This document shows positions 1 to 6,246 of a stretch of DNA of 7,813 nucleotides, piece after piece. The position numbers were made by a program, and so were the translations under genes. The number at the start of each line of letters is the position of its first letter. The first letter of the stretch is position 1. This DNA comes from CAZRZN01 sp964604565. Its GTDB lineage: Bacteria > Pseudomonadota > Alphaproteobacteria > Rhodobacterales > Rhodobacteraceae. A model generated the notes under the pieces. That model had not been told where the DNA came from and searched no databases. It worked only from the letters and a program-made list of their open reading frames with translations. The DNA lies in NCBI GenBank assembly GCA_964604565.1, contig CAZRZN010000211.1, positions 1 to 7,813 on the forward strand, in the 5' to 3' direction.

Positions 1-1
1 A

Positions 2-946
2 GCGGCGACCGGCGAAGTGGTGACCGCCGAGGATCTCGGCGGGGGTGACGTGCATTCCCGCCTGTCCGGTGTCGCCGATTATCTGGCCGAGGATGACGCC
101 CACGCGCTTGCCCTCGCGCGCCAGGCGGTGGCCTCGCTGGGCGGTGGCGCGACACGTGCCGCCGGACAAAGCCCCGAAGACCCGGCCTACGACCCGGAGG
201 AAATCCTTGGCGTCGTGCCCGCGGATCTGCGCACGCCCTATGACATCCGCGAGGTCATCGCCCGGCTTGTCGACGGGTCGCGCTTCGACGAATTCAAGGC
301 CCGGTTCGGCGAATCCCTAGTCTGCGGATTTGCGCATGTCGAGGGAACCCTCGTGGGGATTGTCGCCAACAACGGGGTGCTGTTTTCGGAAAGTGCCTCT
401 AAGGGCGCTCATTTCGTCGAACTCTGTTCGCAGCGGCGCGTCCCGCTTGTCTTCCTGCAGAACATCACCGGCTTCATGGTGGGCCGGAAGTATGAGAACG
501 AGGGGATTGCACGGCATGGCGCCAAGATGGTGACCGCAGTGGCGACAACATCGGTGCCAAAGGTGACCGTTCTGGTCGGAGGTTCTTTCGGGGCGGGCAA
601 CTACGGCATGGCCGGACGCGCCTACCAGCCGAGATTCTTGTGGACCTGGCCCAACAGCCGCATTTCCGTCATGGGCGGCGCCCAGGCGGCAGGGGTTCTG
701 GCAACGGTAAAGCGCGATGCGATAGAGCGCGCAGGCGGCACATGGTCTGCCGAGGAGGAGGCGGAGTTCAAGCGCCCGACGCTGGACATGTTCGACCGTC
801 AGGCGCATCCCCTCTATGCGTCTGCGCGGCTTTGGGACGATGGGGTCGTGGATCCCCGCAAGACGCGCGGAATTCTCGCCCTGAGCCTGAGGGCCGCGCT
901 GAACGCCCCTGTGGAGGAGACGCGCTTTGGCGTCTTTCGGATGTGA
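2..946 (+). CDS. mccB: Methylcrotonyl-CoA carboxylase beta (carboxyltransferase) subunit, C-terminal part
   Basis: This is the last 314 residues of a protein that is normally about 530 residues; the 5' end lies before the window, and the reading frame is open from base 2. The subunit transfers carboxyl from carboxybiotin to 3-methylcrotonyl-CoA in leucine breakdown, in a complex with the biotin-bearing alpha subunit. The visible sequence is typical of MCC-beta: an early GGGDVHSRLSGVADYLAED stretch, then YDIREVIARLVDGSRFDEFK, then the carboxyltransferase core with FLQNITGFMVGRKYE, GGSFGAGNYGMAGRAYQPRF and WPNSRISVMGGAQAAGVLA, and the short terminal FGVFRM. The FLWTWPNSRISVMGG wording favours MCC over propionyl- or acetyl-CoA carboxylase beta chains. 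It is the first gene of the block, with mccA 250 bases downstream. The identification is firm; only the N-terminus is unseen. Confidence 0.96.
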   Translation, partial: AATGEVVTAEDLGGGDVHSRLSGVADYLAEDDAHALALARQAVASLGGGATRAAGQSPEDPAYDPEEILGVVPADLRTPYDIREVIARLVDGSRFDEFKARFGESLVCGFAHVEGTLVGIVANNGVLFSESASKGAHFVELCSQRRVPLVFLQNITGFMVGRKYENEGIARHGAKMVTAVATTSVPKVTVLVGGSFGAGNYGMAGRAYQPRFLWTWPNSRISVMGGAQAAGVLATVKRDAIERAGGTWSAEEEAEFKRPTLDMFDRQAHPLYASARLWDDGVVDPRKTRGILALSLRAALNAPVEETRFGVFRM

Positions 947-999
947 TGGCCGCTACCCGACAATTCGCCGCGCCAGCGTCGCAGCCCCCATCCACCACC

Positions 1000-1054
1000 G
1001 CCATCCTTGCGGCAAGGCTGGCAGGGGGCGCTGCCCCCGCCGCAGCAAGCTGCG
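1000..1054. repeat. Three tandem short hairpins (left part of REP-like unit)
   Basis: Three adjacent stem-loops occur almost without spacers. At 1000-1022, GCCA-T-CCTTG pairs with CAAGG-C-TGGC around a CGG loop. At 1024-1038, GGGGGC pairs with GCCCCC around GCT. At 1041-1054, CGCAGC pairs with GCTGCG across AA. The pairing is read directly. The middle one has a diverged relative at 6201-6219. Function is unknown; such GC hairpins are common in REP-type intergenic repeats. Confidence 0.6.
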
Positions 1055-1058
1055 ACTC

Positions 1059-1130
1059 CCCCGGAGTATTTTTCGAGAGAAGAAAAACGGATTGGACCGC
1101 GTGTTTCTTCTCTCGAAAAATACTCCGGGG
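1059..1130. repeat. Perfect 27-bp inverted repeat, REP/BIME-like
   Basis: The left arm (1059-1085) and right arm (1104-1130) are exact reverse complements over 27 bases, separated by an 18-base loop. Each arm reads CCCCGGAGTATTTTTCGAGA at its outer end and ends AGAAGAAA or its complement. The arm is AT-rich and purine-biased, unlike the surrounding GC-rich DNA. A diverged copy of the inner 22 bases occurs at 3883-3904, so this is one family with at least three arms in the window. In RNA it would form a very stable stem between mccB and mccA. From memory, similar GAGTATTT-type intergenic sequences are frequent in Rhodobacteraceae; I could not check this. Confidence 0.85.
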
Positions 1131-1133
1131 AGC

Positions 1134-1158
1134 GCGAGGGGCTGGCCCCTCGCTTTTT
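1134..1158 (+). terminator. Terminator-like hairpin inside the operon, upstream of mccA
   Basis: GCGAGGGG (1134-1141) pairs perfectly with CCCCTCGC (1146-1153) around a four-base loop, and five Ts follow at 1154-1158. That is the shape of a Rho-independent terminator. Its position between two subunits of one enzyme suggests either partial termination or attenuation. Alternatively it is just the GC-hairpin component of the REP-like element, which happens to be followed by Ts. Whether it terminates transcription cannot be told from sequence. Confidence 0.5.
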
Positions 1159-1196
1159 CGATGGCGTGCGGCACCGATCGCGGGGAGGAGAAAACC

Positions 1197-3134
1197 ATGT
1201 TCGACAGCATCCTGATTGCCAATCGCGGCGAGATCGCCTGCCGGGTCATCCGCACGGCCCGCCGGATGGGGCTGCGAACGGTTGCGGTGCACTCTGACGT
1301 GGATTCGGCGGCTCTGCATGTCGCTATGGCCGATGAGGCGGTCTGTATCGGGGGGGCGGCTCCATCGCAGTCCTATCTGCACGGAGCGAAGATCATAGAA
1401 GCGGCGCTTGGCACGGGCTGCGCCGCGATCCATCCGGGCTACGGGTTTCTTTCGGAAAACCCGGATTTTGTGACGGCGGTCGATGCCGCTGGGCTGACCT
1501 TCATTGGACCGTCGGCGGACTCCATTCGAAAGATGGGTCTCAAGGATGCCGCGAAACGCCTGATGGCGCAGGCAGGTGTTCCGGTCGTCCCCGGCTACAT
1601 GGAGACCGATCAGGACCCCGGTCATCTTGAGGTGGAAGCGCATGGGGTCGGGTATCCCCTGCTGATCAAGGCGGTGGCGGGCGGCGGCGGAAAGGGCATG
1701 CGGCTGGTCGAGCGGCCGGAGGATTTCATCGACGCGCTGGAGCGGGCCAAGGCCGAGGCGCGCACGGCTTTCGGCAATGATGCCGTTCTCATCGAAAGAT
1801 ACATTCAGCGGCCGCGCCATATCGAAGTGCAGATCTTTGGGGATGGCGCGCGGGCCGTCCATCTCTACGAGCGTGACTGTTCGCTTCAGAGGCGTCACCA
1901 GAAAGTGATCGAGGAGGCGCCCGCGCCGGGCATGACAGAAGAGATGCGCGCTGCGATGGGAGCCGCAGCGGTGCGCGCCGCGGAAACCATCGGCTACAAG
2001 GGAGCGGGGACAGTAGAATTCATCGTCGACGGTGCGAACGGGCTGCGCCCCGACGGCTTCTGGTTCATGGAAATGAACACGCGGTTGCAGGTGGAGCATC
2101 CGGTGACCGAAGAGATCTGCGGCGTCGATCTGGTGGAGTGGCAGATCCGCGTTGCCGCTGGTGAGCCGTTGCCTGCGCGTCAGGAGGATCTGGGGATCGA
2201 CGGTCATGCCTTCGAGGCGCGGCTCTACGCCGAGGATGTGCCGGCGGGATTTCTGCCCGCGACAGGGACCTTGACCGCGTTGCGGTTTCTCGAGGGTCTG
2301 CGCGCCGAAACCGGCGTGCGGGAGGGCGATGCCATCAGCCCGCATTACGATCCGATGATCGCCAAGCTGGTGGTGCACGGGCCATCGCGCGGCGTCGCCC
2401 TGCGACGGCTGGCGCAGGGGTTGCGCGAAACCCGCGTCGCGGGCAGCGTGACAAACCTCGCATTCCTTGGCGCGCTGGCGGAACATGAGGGGTTTGGCCG
2501 GGGCGAGGTGGACACCGGGTTGATCGCGCGGGATCTGGCGGCCCTGATCGAACCACGCGAAGTGACGCCACAGGTCTGGGCCGAGGCCGCGTTGGGCGCG
2601 CTGGGTCTACTGGACATGGATGGTTGGGAGACGGGGTTTTGCCTCTGGTCGCCGGTCTGGCGCAGTGTCGTATTGGAGCAGGCCGGTCTGCGCCAAGAGA
2701 TCGGCGTCAGGATGTACGGGCCGGGATCGGCAATCCTTCGCGTCGAGGCGCATGAGGTCGCCGCGACGCGCGGACCGGGCGGGTGGCATTTTGACGGCGT
2801 GGCGGGGGGCGGGGTGCATCGCGCAGGCGACCACCTGACGGTCTTTGCAGACTACGGCGTGAGTTTCATCGTGCCGGACCCGCTTGCGCGCGGCGCGGCA
2901 GCACAGGCGGTGGTGGACGCCGCGCTTGCCCCGATGCCGGGGCGCGTGGTTTCCGTGCACGTCGCTGTCGGGCAATCGGTGCAGGCTGGTGACAGGCTGG
3001 CGGTGCTGGAGGCTATGAAGATGGAACACACGATGACGGCGGGTAGGGCGGGAAGAGTCGCCGAGGTCATGGTGGCGGAGGGTGACCAGGTGGAGGCAGG
3101 CGCGCCTCTGGTGCGGCTGGACGACGTGGAATGA
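1197..3134 (+). CDS. mccA: Methylcrotonyl-CoA carboxylase alpha subunit (biotin carboxylase plus biotin carrier)
   Basis: The protein has 645 residues, a normal length for MCC alpha. The ATG at 1197 is chosen because GGGGAGGAG (1182-1190) lies six bases upstream and the protein then starts MFDSILIANRGEIACRVIRT, the usual biotin carboxylase N-terminus. It carboxylates biotin using ATP and bicarbonate. The ATP-grasp glycine loop GGGGKG is at residues 162-167, and the EMNTRLQVEHPV signature at 292-302 carries the conserved Glu, Asn and Arg. A biotin carboxylase C-terminal segment with FEARLYAEDVPAGFLP follows. The biotinyl domain occupies about the last 70 residues, and its AMKM motif puts the biotinylated lysine at residue 608. 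The region of about residues 450-570 is the less conserved linker that contacts the beta subunit. The gene follows mccB after a hairpin-rich gap and precedes the GST gene by 49 bases. Confidence 0.97.
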   Translation: MFDSILIANRGEIACRVIRTARRMGLRTVAVHSDVDSAALHVAMADEAVCIGGAAPSQSYLHGAKIIEAALGTGCAAIHPGYGFLSENPDFVTAVDAAGLTFIGPSADSIRKMGLKDAAKRLMAQAGVPVVPGYMETDQDPGHLEVEAHGVGYPLLIKAVAGGGGKGMRLVERPEDFIDALERAKAEARTAFGNDAVLIERYIQRPRHIEVQIFGDGARAVHLYERDCSLQRRHQKVIEEAPAPGMTEEMRAAMGAAAVRAAETIGYKGAGTVEFIVDGANGLRPDGFWFMEMNTRLQVEHPVTEEICGVDLVEWQIRVAAGEPLPARQEDLGIDGHAFEARLYAEDVPAGFLPATGTLTALRFLEGLRAETGVREGDAISPHYDPMIAKLVVHGPSRGVALRRLAQGLRETRVAGSVTNLAFLGALAEHEGFGRGEVDTGLIARDLAALIEPREVTPQVWAEAALGALGLLDMDGWETGFCLWSPVWRSVVLEQAGLRQEIGVRMYGPGSAILRVEAHEVAATRGPGGWHFDGVAGGGVHRAGDHLTVFADYGVSFIVPDPLARGAAAQAVVDAALAPMPGRVVSVHVAVGQSVQAGDRLAVLEAMKMEHTMTAGRAGRVAEVMVAEGDQVEAGAPLVRLDDVE

Positions 3135-3183
3135 GCTGCAAGGGTCTGTCGTGCCGCAGGCAGCATGAGAGGAGACCTGCTTC

Positions 3184-3858
3184 ATGGCGGGCGTGAGATT
3201 GCATCATGTTCAATACGGACGCTCCTTTCGGGTCCTCTGGTTGCTGGAGGAGATCGGACCTGAGGTCCTTGGCGGTCTGGAGATAATCGAGCATCGCATC
3301 GGGACCCGGGAGATGCGCGAAAGCGGTCTTGCGCGGGTATCGCCGGCGATCCGGATCCCGGCGATCGAGATGGACGGACTTGTCCTGAGCGAATCCGGCG
3401 CGATCGTGGAATGGCTGGTGGAAACCTTTGCGCCCGAACTGGGACGGGCGCCGGGGGATGCCGACCGACCTGAATACCTTCAGTGGATCCATTATTCCGA
3501 GACGATGGCAAGCCTGATCGAAAATCTCAACCTGATGATGGTCTTTCTGCGCCCGCCGGCAAAACCCTCGCCTGTCATGGTCAAGCTGACCGTGGCGCGA
3601 CTAAGCCAGACACTTCGTGGCATGGAGGATCGGCTAGGGGGGCGCGACTGGTTGCTGCCCTCGGGCTTTTCGGCGGCAGATGTGATGATGGGGTTCAATC
3701 TTTTCGCGGCGCCGTATTTCGTGAAACTCGATGCGTTTCCCGGGCTTCTGGCCTACAAGGCGCGGATGGAGGCGCGGCCGGCCCATCAGCGTGCGGTAGC
3801 ACGCGAGGGCGCGCAGCGGTTCTACGATCAGGACTTCTACCCGGTTCCCGAGGCGTGA
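3184..3858 (+). CDS. Glutathione S-transferase-like protein
   Basis: The protein has 224 residues, standard for a soluble bacterial GST. The N-terminal thioredoxin-like domain (about 1-82) shows the usual YGRSFRVLWLLEEIG helix, a cis-proline at P59 (RIPAI) and the glutathione gamma-Glu contact E70-S71 in LSESGAIVEWL. The all-helical C-terminal domain (about 90-210) contains the capping-type FSAADVMMGF motif near 162-171. A catalytic Ser, Cys or Tyr cannot be assigned with certainty; Y11 and S14 are the nearest candidates. The start is the ATG preceded by GAGAGGA about ten bases upstream. It lies between mccA and hmgL on the same strand, so it is probably co-transcribed. The substrate is unknown; conjugation or removal of electrophilic enoyl thioesters is one inference from context. 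Confidence 0.88.
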   Translation: MAGVRLHHVQYGRSFRVLWLLEEIGPEVLGGLEIIEHRIGTREMRESGLARVSPAIRIPAIEMDGLVLSESGAIVEWLVETFAPELGRAPGDADRPEYLQWIHYSETMASLIENLNLMMVFLRPPAKPSPVMVKLTVARLSQTLRGMEDRLGGRDWLLPSGFSAADVMMGFNLFAAPYFVKLDAFPGLLAYKARMEARPAHQRAVAREGAQRFYDQDFYPVPEA

Positions 3859-3859
3859 G

Positions 3860-3904
3860 CGTGCCGCCTGCGGCGGCACGGTGAGTATTTGGAGAGAGAA
3901 GAAG
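3860..3904. repeat. Third copy of the REP-like element, upstream of hmgL
   Basis: A perfect 8-bp stem (3860-3867 with 3873-3880, CGTGCCGC/GCGGCACG) begins one base after the GST stop codon. It is followed by GAGTATTT, three variable bases and GAGAGAAGAA (3883-3903). The 22 bases 3883-3904 match the inverted-repeat arm at 1065-1086 without gaps, with differences confined to the three middle bases and the last base. The hairpin-then-purine-tract arrangement is the same as at 1041-1085. The element fills most of the GST-hmgL gap and ends just before the hmgL ribosome binding site. Confidence 0.7.
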
Positions 3905-3905
3905 C

Positions 3906-3912
3906 AGAGGGG
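3906..3912 (+). promoter_or_regulatory. Ribosome binding site of hmgL
   Basis: AGAGGGG lies seven bases before the ATG at 3920. It decides the start: an in-frame GTG at 3881 falls inside the repeat element, has only hairpin sequence in front of it, and would add 13 residues (SIWREKKQRGAR and so on) that are absent from the family. Confidence 0.65.
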
Positions 3913-3919
3913 CGCGCGC

Positions 3920-4774
3920 ATGGGGGAGAGAGTCGAGATTTTCGAAGTGGGGCCGCGTGACGGATTGCAGAACGAGGCCCGGCAGATCCCGACAGCGGAG
4001 AAGGTGGCGCTGGTCGATCTCCTGTCGGGTGCGGGATTTCGGCGGATCGAATGCGCCTCTTTCGTCAGTCCGAAATGGGTGCCTCAGATGGCCGATTCCG
4101 GCGAGGTTCTGGCCGGGATTGCCCGAGCCGAGGGTGTGTCCTACGCGGCTTTGACGCCGAACCTGAAGGGGCTGGAGCGGGCGCTGGCGGCGCGGGCCGA
4201 CGAGGTGGCGGTTTTTGGCGCCGCATCGGAAGGGTTCTCGCGCGCCAATATCAATGCATCCGTCGAGGAGGGGCTGGCGCGTTTCCGCCCCGTGGCAGAG
4301 GCCGCGCGGGCGGCCGGATTGCCGGTGCGCGGCTATGTTTCCTGCGTGGTGGAGTGCCCTTATGACGGGGCCGTGGCGCCCGCGGCGGTGGCGCGCGTGG
4401 TGGCGGCATTGCGGGACATGGGATGTTACGAGGTGTCCCTGGGCGACACGATCGGGCGGGGACGGCCCGAGGCGGTCGAGAAAATGTTGCGCAATGTGCT
4501 GGAGGAAATGCCCCCAGAGCGCCTGGCGGGGCATTTCCACGATACGGCCGGCCGGGCGCTGGAGAATATCGACGTGGCGCTGGCGCAGGGTTTGCGGGTG
4601 TTCGATGCGGCGGTTGGCGGGCTTGGCGGTTGTCCCTATGCCCCGGGGGCGGCGGGGAATGTGGCCACCGAGGCGGTGCATGATCATTTGGTGGAACTGG
4701 GGTATCATACGGGTCTCGATCGCGCCCTCCTCATGGAGGGCGCCGAAATGGCGCGAAAGATGCGGAATGGCTGA
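3920..4774 (+). CDS. hmgL: Hydroxymethylglutaryl-CoA lyase
   Basis: This 284-residue TIM-barrel lyase cleaves (S)-HMG-CoA to acetyl-CoA and acetoacetate, the last step of leucine catabolism. The N-terminus EIFEVGPRDGLQNE carries the catalytic Arg13 and metal-binding Asp14. The metal-ligand histidines are H205 and H207 in GHFHDTAGRALEN, and the active-site loop GGLGGCPYAPGAAGN contains the catalytic Cys238 and the ligand Asn247. Two small departures from the common form are DTAG in place of DTYG, and ATEA in place of ATED after the active-site loop. All catalytic residues are present, so activity is expected. Length is normal for bacterial enzymes; there is no mitochondrial-type leader. The methyltransferase gene begins six bases after the stop. 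Also known as mvaB or liuE. Confidence 0.96.
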   Translation: MGERVEIFEVGPRDGLQNEARQIPTAEKVALVDLLSGAGFRRIECASFVSPKWVPQMADSGEVLAGIARAEGVSYAALTPNLKGLERALAARADEVAVFGAASEGFSRANINASVEEGLARFRPVAEAARAAGLPVRGYVSCVVECPYDGAVAPAAVARVVAALRDMGCYEVSLGDTIGRGRPEAVEKMLRNVLEEMPPERLAGHFHDTAGRALENIDVALAQGLRVFDAAVGGLGGCPYAPGAAGNVATEAVHDHLVELGYHTGLDRALLMEGAEMARKMRNG

Positions 4775-4780
4775 GACGTG

Positions 4781-5395
4781 ATGGACACGAAACAGGCACA
4801 TTGGCAGGCGGCCTATGACGCGGGACCAGAAGAGGCGAGCTGGTTCGAGGCTGTGCCAGAGGCGTCGTTGAAGATGATCGCGCGGACCGGTCTGACGCCC
4901 GGTCGGGCCATCGATGTGGGGGGCGGGGCGTCGCGGCTGGCTGGCCACCTGAGCGCCAAGGGGTGGGATGTCACCGTGCTGGACATCTCGCGGGCTGCCT
5001 TGGACCTTGCGAAGACCCGTCTGGGCGCGGCGGCTGCGGAGATCACATGGGCGGCGGCGGATATCACGCGTTGGCGTGCCACGGAGACCTTCGATCTTTG
5101 GCATGACCGCGCGGTTTTTCACTTTCTGACCGTGCCGGAGGACCGGATGGCCTATGCCCATGCCTTGCGCGCGGCTTTGCGTTCTGGCGGCGCGGCGGTG
5201 ATTTCCACCTTTGCCGAGGACGGCCCGGAGCGCTGTTCGGGATTGCCTGTCGTGCGCTATACGCCGCAGTCGCTTGCCGACGCGTTGGGGCCCGGCCTGC
5301 TGCTGGAAACGTCGGATCGTCATGTGCATGTGACACCGGCAGGGCGCGAGCAACGATTTCAGATCAGTCTTTTGCGGCGGGTATCCGAGACATGA
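4781..5395 (+). CDS. Class I SAM-dependent methyltransferase, substrate unknown
   Basis: The protein has 204 residues with a Rossmann-type methyltransferase fold. The SAM-binding motif I is AIDVGGGASRL (43-53), the acidic residue after strand 2 is Asp68 in VLDIS, and the motif II region is AAADITRW (91-98). FDLWHDRAVFHFL (104-116) follows. The opening HWQAAYDAGPEEASWFE is characteristic of a family of small uncharacterised bacterial methyltransferases. An alternative GTG start lies one codon earlier (4778); the ATG is preferred because homologues, as I recall them, begin close to this point. The gene sits six bases after hmgL and its stop abuts liuC, so it is translated as part of the leucine operon. 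Methylation of a small dicarboxylic by-product is conceivable but unsupported by any visible substrate motif. Confidence 0.85.
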   Translation: MDTKQAHWQAAYDAGPEEASWFEAVPEASLKMIARTGLTPGRAIDVGGGASRLAGHLSAKGWDVTVLDISRAALDLAKTRLGAAAAEITWAAADITRWRATETFDLWHDRAVFHFLTVPEDRMAYAHALRAALRSGGAAVISTFAEDGPERCSGLPVVRYTPQSLADALGPGLLLETSDRHVHVTPAGREQRFQISLLRRVSET

Positions 5396-5399
5396 GGGA
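5394..5399 (+). promoter_or_regulatory. Ribosome binding site of liuC, overlapping the methyltransferase stop
   Basis: GAGGGA shares its first two bases with the TGA stop of the upstream gene and lies four bases before the ATG at 5404. It supports that start over the in-frame ATG at 5392, which would overlap the stop codon as ATGA and has only a weak GGCGGG about ten bases upstream. Either way the two genes are likely translationally coupled. Confidence 0.5.
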
Positions 5400-5403
5400 C
5401 ATC

Positions 5404-6180
5404 ATGCATTTCATTGAACTGCATCGCGACGACCGCGGTGTCGCGGAAATCCGGCTGGCGCGGCCCGACAAGCACAATGCCTTGTGCGCGCAGATGATGA
5501 CCGAGCTTGAGGCGGTGGCCCGCACGCTGGCAAGGGAGGACGCGGTTCGCGTCGTCGTGTTGTCCGCGGCGGGAAAAACCTTTTGCGCTGGGGGTGATCT
5601 GGCATGGATGCGTGAACAATTCGGCATGGACCGGGCGACCCGGCGGGTCGAATCCGCGCGCATCGCCAAGGCTTTGGGCGCGCTTTATGCGCTGCCTCAG
5701 CCCTTGATCGGCCGCGTGCAGGGCAATGCCTTTGGTGGCGGTGTCGGTCTGATGTCCGTCTGTGATCTGGTGGTGGCGGCGGATCACGCCAAGCTGGGCC
5801 TGACAGAGGTTCGCCTGGGACTGATCCCGGCCAATATAGGCCCTTATGTCATTGCCCGGATGGGGGCGCGCAACGCGCAGGAAGTCTTTATGAACGCACG
5901 CAGTTTCACCGCGCAAGAGGCGGTGCGCCTTGGCCTTGTGAACCGCGTGACCGACAGTGGCGCGCTGCACGATGCGGTTGCGGCGGAGGTGGCGCATTAT
6001 CTGGCCTGCGCGCCCGGCGCGGTACGGGAGGCCAAGGCCCTGCTGCGGCGGCTATCCGGCGAGGTCACGCAAGACGCCGTGGAGGGGGCGATAGACGCCC
6101 TGGCCGAAAGGTGGGAAACCGCAGAGGCCCACGAGGGCATCGCCGCCTTTCTTGACAAGCGACCGCCGCCCTGGGCCTGA
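5404..6180 (+). CDS. liuC: Enoyl-CoA hydratase/isomerase family, probable 3-methylglutaconyl-CoA hydratase
   Basis: This 258-residue crotonase-fold enzyme would hydrate 3-methylglutaconyl-CoA to HMG-CoA, linking MCC to HMG-CoA lyase. RPDKHNALCAQM (20-31) and the oxyanion-hole segment KTFCAGGDLAWM (58-69) are typical. The second oxyanion segment is VQGNAFGGGVGLMSVCD (105-121). In classical hydratases GGG is followed by x-Glu, but here that place is Gly115; the second catalytic glutamate is kept as Glu135 in LTEVRLGLIPANIGPYV. As I recall, Pseudomonas LiuC has the same Gly/Glu pattern (FGGALGLISCCD), which together with the gene context favours LiuC over a general beta-oxidation hydratase. The start at 5404 is chosen from its ribosome binding site; the alternative 5392 adds four residues. 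It is the last gene of the block. Confidence 0.88.
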   Translation: MHFIELHRDDRGVAEIRLARPDKHNALCAQMMTELEAVARTLAREDAVRVVVLSAAGKTFCAGGDLAWMREQFGMDRATRRVESARIAKALGALYALPQPLIGRVQGNAFGGGVGLMSVCDLVVAADHAKLGLTEVRLGLIPANIGPYVIARMGARNAQEVFMNARSFTAQEAVRLGLVNRVTDSGALHDAVAAEVAHYLACAPGAVREAKALLRRLSGEVTQDAVEGAIDALAERWETAEAHEGIAAFLDKRPPPWA

Positions 6181-6246
6181 GCTGGGCCGCCGTGTGACCG
6201 GGCAGGGGGCCTTGCCACCCGCTGCGCCCGGCTGGCAAAAGCGGCC
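6181..6246. repeat. Gap between convergent genes with a diverged GC-hairpin repeat
   Basis: This 66-base gap separates liuC from the minus-strand gene. Bases 6201-6219 match 1020-1038 at 16 of 19 positions, sharing GGCAGGGGGC exactly and then TGCC. That makes it a probable degenerate copy of the GC-hairpin part of the repeat seen before mccA. CCGGGC (6198-6203) can also pair with GCCCGG (6226-6231) around it. No T-tract follows on the plus strand, so it is not a clear terminator for liuC. Confidence 0.45.

Larger units (their letters stand above)
947..1196. other. mccB-mccA intergenic region, a dense array of hairpins
   Basis: This 250-base gap is unusually long for an operon whose two products form one complex. 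From left to right it holds a hairpin at 1000-1022 (9 bp with one mismatch), a GGGGGC/GCCCCC hairpin at 1024-1038, a CGCAGC/GCTGCG hairpin at 1041-1054, a perfect 27-bp inverted repeat at 1059-1130, and a GC-rich hairpin followed by five Ts at 1134-1158. I see no convincing promoter between the last hairpin and mccA. The frame of mccA stays open back to 927 without a stop, but this stretch is low-complexity, hairpin-rich sequence that overlaps the end of mccB and does not look like protein. Confidence 0.8.

Noticed and set aside
1000..1158. CRISPR array or tRNA cluster as explanation for the hairpins
   Set aside because: There are no regularly spaced direct repeats with unique spacers, and no cloverleaf with anticodon or TTC-loop features; the units are inverted, not tandem.
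927..1196. N-terminal extension of MccA by 90 residues, or a frameshift fusion of MccB and MccA
   Set aside because: The stretch encodes hairpin and repeat DNA, and the family N-terminus and a strong ribosome binding site point to ATG 1197. Separate subunits are normal for MCC.
768..2486. Long antisense open frame of over 570 codons opposite mccB/mccA
   Set aside because: It lies opposite two certain genes, has no ribosome binding site or recognisable domain, and its arginine-, histidine- and proline-rich product is typical of the shadow frame of GC-rich coding DNA.
3881..3919. GTG start giving hydroxymethylglutaryl-CoA lyase 13 more residues
   Set aside because: It falls in the repeat element, has no ribosome binding site, and the family begins at the ATG 3920.
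3695..5353. Long antisense open frame of about 550 codons opposite the GST, hmgL and methyltransferase genes
   Set aside because: Same reasons: it spans three well-supported genes and the gaps between them, with low-complexity basic composition and no family resemblance.
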